A DNA stretch of 64,000 bases from Hanstruepera flava (GTDB lineage: Bacteria > Bacteroidota > Bacteroidia > Flavobacteriales > Flavobacteriaceae), in contig NZ_JALJCW010000005.1 in the NCBI RefSeq assembly GCF_023634025.1, forward strand, positions 1 through 64,000. Direction: 5' to 3'. The notes below the pieces were generated by a model that worked only from the letters and a program-made list of their open reading frames with translations, searched no databases and was not told where the DNA came from. The number at the start of each line of letters is the position of its first letter. The stretch's first letter is position 1. This document shows, piece after piece, positions 63,941 through 64,000 of this stretch. Made by a program: the position numbers and the translations under genes.

Positions 63941-64000
63941 AGTTGCAGAATTAAAGTTCTAAACTTTCTCCAATATCAAGAAGCATCAAATCTTTATCCT

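Noticed and set aside
1-64000. tRNA, rRNA, riboswitch, prophage or transposase
   Set aside because: I looked for these on both strands and saw no convincing example; a covariance-model search was not possible here.

Overview
The window is AT-rich chromosomal DNA from a member of the Bacteroidota, almost certainly a (probably marine) Flavobacteriaceae. The signs are a type IX secretion C-terminal sorting domain, SusC-type and other TonB-receptor proteins, many lipoproteins and Ntn/sulfatase exoenzymes, a likely sulfonolipid gene pair, menaquinone genes, TAnnTTTG -7 promoter boxes, and almost no Shine-Dalgarno sequences. No rRNA, tRNA, CRISPR array, prophage or transposase was found.

Region 1 (1-5.2 kb) is accessory. 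Five single, co-oriented genes (choloylglycine-hydrolase-like Ntn hydrolase, DUF6000-like, amidohydrolase lipoprotein, two small lipoproteins) are separated by long GC-richer palindromic spacers. At least three modules have their own private inverted ends (for example GTTGTACGCA at one end and TGCGTACAAC at the other). This is the layout of an integron-like gene-cassette array, but no integrase is in view.

Region 2 (5.2-17.6 kb) holds a lipoprotein sulfatase, a membrane-protein gene broken by an in-frame TGA, a P1-family aminopeptidase, an amino-acid permease, a thioredoxin-like protein, an RNA methyltransferase/hydrolase pair, an octaheme cytochrome with HEAT and TPR repeats, and an Arg/Asn-rich secreted protein.

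Region 3 (17.6-36.7 kb) holds a four-gene envelope glycan operon (DUF4834, YfhO, glycosyltransferase, flippase), a likely sulfonolipid pair (cysteine-synthase-like enzyme plus oxoamine synthase), oligopeptidase B, YbaB, threonine aldolase, prfB with its programmed +1 frameshift, an ArsC-like protein and a TonB-dependent outer-membrane protein.

Region 4 (36.7-51.1 kb) holds an unlisted 57-residue membrane protein, fumarase, a T9SS-exported FG-GAP protein, imidazolonepropionase, EttA, a five-gene MarR/pirin/FMN-reductase/DoxX operon and an acyl-CoA carboxylase beta subunit.

Region 5 (51.1-57.9 kb) is the most unusual. Three secreted proteins share a promoter architecture: 7-bp AATGAGT direct repeats with an exact 21-bp period, placed 27-28 bp upstream of a TAnnTTTA -7 box. 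They are a barrel-less SusC plug fused to a von Willebrand A (VWA) domain, a VWA paralogue that has lost its metal site, and a barrel-less SusC plug fused to TPRs and a DUF2135-like domain. ftcD sits among them with its own terminator. They look like a small, uncharacterised regulon acting in the envelope.

Region 6 (57.9-64 kb) is a menaquinone operon (menC, CPBP protease, menE), a DUF2490 barrel, a sterol-desaturase-type hydroxylase overlapping an SDR enzyme, and a SRPBCC protein.
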